This document shows, one piece after another, positions 62,351 through 64,000 of a DNA stretch of 64,000 bases. The first letter of the stretch is position 1. Each line of letters starts with the position of its first letter. Below the pieces are notes generated by a model. The model did not search any database. It was not told the origin of the DNA and saw only the letters and a list, made by a program, of their open reading frames with translations. A program made the translations under genes and the position numbers. This DNA is from Wuchereria bancrofti (Eukaryota; Nematoda; Chromadorea; Rhabditida; Onchocercidae), in the NCBI GenBank assembly GCA_005281725.1, contig SSBO01000002.1, forward strand, positions 696,902-760,901, given 5' to 3'.

Positions 62351-63379
62351 GTAGTTCATTCTATTGAAAGTTAACTGTTGCTTTTATTAATCATTGATAA
62401 TATCCTTCCATTATTTAAATGCATTTCATGATTATCTGCTTGTTTTGGTTGTTAATTTATGATTGCTATTTATGATTTCAAAAATTTATCAAAAAATTCG
62501 ATTAAATTATTGTTTGTTCAATTTCATAAAATTTGCCAAAAAAAAAAAATCATTTTTTTCATTGCAAATTTAAATTGACAAATGCAGCATTTTGAAATGA
62601 AAAATGTTGACAAGCAAAAAAGTAGTAATATGATTTTTTTTTTAAATGTAATTTAAGTAAACGCTATCGTGAGCGATTTCATTTCATTTTTATTTTTCCT
62701 TCTATTTTAGAACAAAGAGAGGGAAAGAGAGAGAGAGAGAGAAAAAAATGGATAAGCAAAGTAAATGCCAGCGTTTTTATTATTCGTTTTCTACGCGAAC
62801 TTTTTTTTCATACAATTTTTTTTCCAAAAAAAATTTATCGTTTTTTTTTAAATCATTTTGATTTCAGCGTTTTTTTTTTCTTTCTTTTTTTTTGAAATTG
62901 TATTTAATAGCAATATTGAATGCGTGACATTAATTTTTTGTCATTCTTTATTAATGTTAAAAGTCTTGTTAATTTAATTATTCAATTTGTATTTGTGATT
63001 AGTAAGTTTTGGAATCAGTAATAAAAGAAATTAAAAAAATGTTTTGATAAAGTTCATTTAATGAAATTTTGTAAAATTTAACTTTCTTTTTTTAATCTTC
63101 ACTATTTCTATCAACGTAAGCTTTGTTTGGCATTGATAAGTTTCGTTTGTTTCTTATCAGTAGTTTTGACAAATCAAGATAAAAATGAAACTGCATGAAA
63201 GGATGAATACTTCAATTCATAATCCTGAGAACTTGGCATAGATTCATGTTATGTTCTCTTTTTTTTTTGATAAAATTATTTAAAAAAAATTTAGAATTAA
63301 ATTTAAGGAAATCTACATTTGAGTAATTAAATAATTAGACAAAAAAAGAGCTTGATTTGCATATTTGATTGTAAAAATC

Positions 63380-63676
63380 AATATAAAATTGTAATAATAA
63401 ACTTTGTAACACATTTTGAAAAGATGTGTGAATTATAAATAATTCTTTCGAGTTAGATTTGATGTTTTAATTTTAACATTTGATATTGAAATTATGTAAT
63501 ATGCAAATTCAACGTGTAATTTCACTTTACGTTTTACGTTACCATTTTATCATTACATTTAAGCAAATTATATCGGAAAATTTTGTTGAATGTAAAAGTC
63601 TGAAATAAAATTGTAATAGTAAACTTTGTAACGCATTTTGAAAGAATGTGTGAATCATAAATAATTCTTTCAACTT
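63380..63676. repeat. Pair of ~75-bp diverged direct repeats
   Basis: 63380-63455 and 63601-63676 share 'ataaaattgtaata.taaactttgtaac.cattttgaa' and 'tgtgtgaat.ataaataattctttc' with a few substitutions and one small shift. Spacing is about 221 bases. The origin is unknown. Confidence 0.85.
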
Positions 63677-64000
63677 ATTATTACTTTTTTTAGTCGACAT
63701 TTCAAAGTAATTTATTTGTCACTAAAGTTATGTACTTATGTCACCAAATTATTCTGAAGTACATTAATAGTAATAGCAGTTAACTATTGTTAAAATTATC
63801 TTTTCAATTTCATAAATAATTTCATAATATTTTTTATGAAATTGGTTTACCATATAAGTTTCTCCTTCTAATTGTAATTTGTTGATTGTATCAGAACAGA
63901 AATAGTTGTAATATTTTCGTTTTTTTTTTCTTCCCTCTATTTGTTATTTAAATCACTATTTTATATTGAATAAATATGAATTAGATGTGATATGAATGGT

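Larger units (their letters stand above)
56790..64000. other. 7.2-kb gene-poor region
   Basis: Upstream of PAS-2 to the window end I find no exon series on either strand. It holds CT-rich microsatellites (58135-58239), an ambiguous base N at 61338, AAT-type runs near 62120-62200, a C-rich island at 62307-62350, an AG repeat near 62719-62743 and a diverged direct repeat at 63380-63676. It may be regulatory, or hold UTRs of a gene beyond the edge. Confidence 0.5.

Noticed and set aside
1..64000. CRISPR arrays, insertion sequences, bacterial operons or endosymbiont DNA
   Set aside because: Genes are intron-rich and eukaryotic throughout; no regular spacer arrays or transposase motifs were seen.
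57000..64000. Possible LTR or non-LTR retrotransposon in the gene-poor region
   Set aside because: No reverse transcriptase, integrase or long terminal repeats could be recognised in any frame.

Overview
The window reads as nuclear DNA of a nematode, most likely a clade III or filarial-type worm (inference). It is very AT-rich, genes are cut into many small exons with short GT-AG introns, and most start codons sit 1-16 nt behind a splice acceptor as expected for spliced-leader trans-splicing. The calpain has the glycine-rich N-terminus known from nematode CLP-1. All gene models were built by hand from reading frame, splice sites and family motifs. In nearly all of them the exon phases close exactly; the two exceptions are reported as findings.

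Layout. 1.9-3.0 kb (-): FAM162/UPF0389-like small membrane protein. 5.0-8.1 kb (-): secreted protein with five TIL (trypsin-inhibitor-like) domains. 10.7-16.5 kb (+): complete TBK1/IKK-epsilon-type kinase (722 aa). 18.2-19.9 kb (-): mitochondrial inner membrane protease subunit 2 (IMMP2L). 21.0-29.9 kb (-): CLP-1-type calpain with an apparent alternative cysteine-rich first exon. 33.5-34.1 kb (+): near-identical inverted copy of IMMP2L exon 1 with its flanks. 35.7 kb (+): intron-containing tRNA-Leu(CAA). 36.7-41.1 kb (-): DNA polymerase eta. 42.7-44.5 kb (+): RAD51C-like recombinase paralog, then HUS1 at 44.8-47.4 kb (+). 48.3-49.5 kb (+): essential myosin light chain. 50.2-51.3 kb (+): TAF9. 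52.4-54.0 kb (-): SGT1, preceded on the same strand by proteasome subunit alpha-2 (54.7-56.8 kb). 56.8-64.0 kb: no gene found, only simple repeats, a G-rich tract and a direct repeat.

Three genome-maintenance genes are neighbours: translesion polymerase eta, divergent from RAD51C, which is followed after 243 bp by the 9-1-1 clamp subunit HUS1. RAD51C-HUS1 and PAS-2-SGT1 are the two candidate operons. The strongest oddities are the inverted IMMP2L exon-1 duplication flanking the calpain gene, the calpain alternative first exon, and a RAD51C intron with no AG acceptor. I found no clearly new biological system; most genes belong to conserved eukaryotic families.
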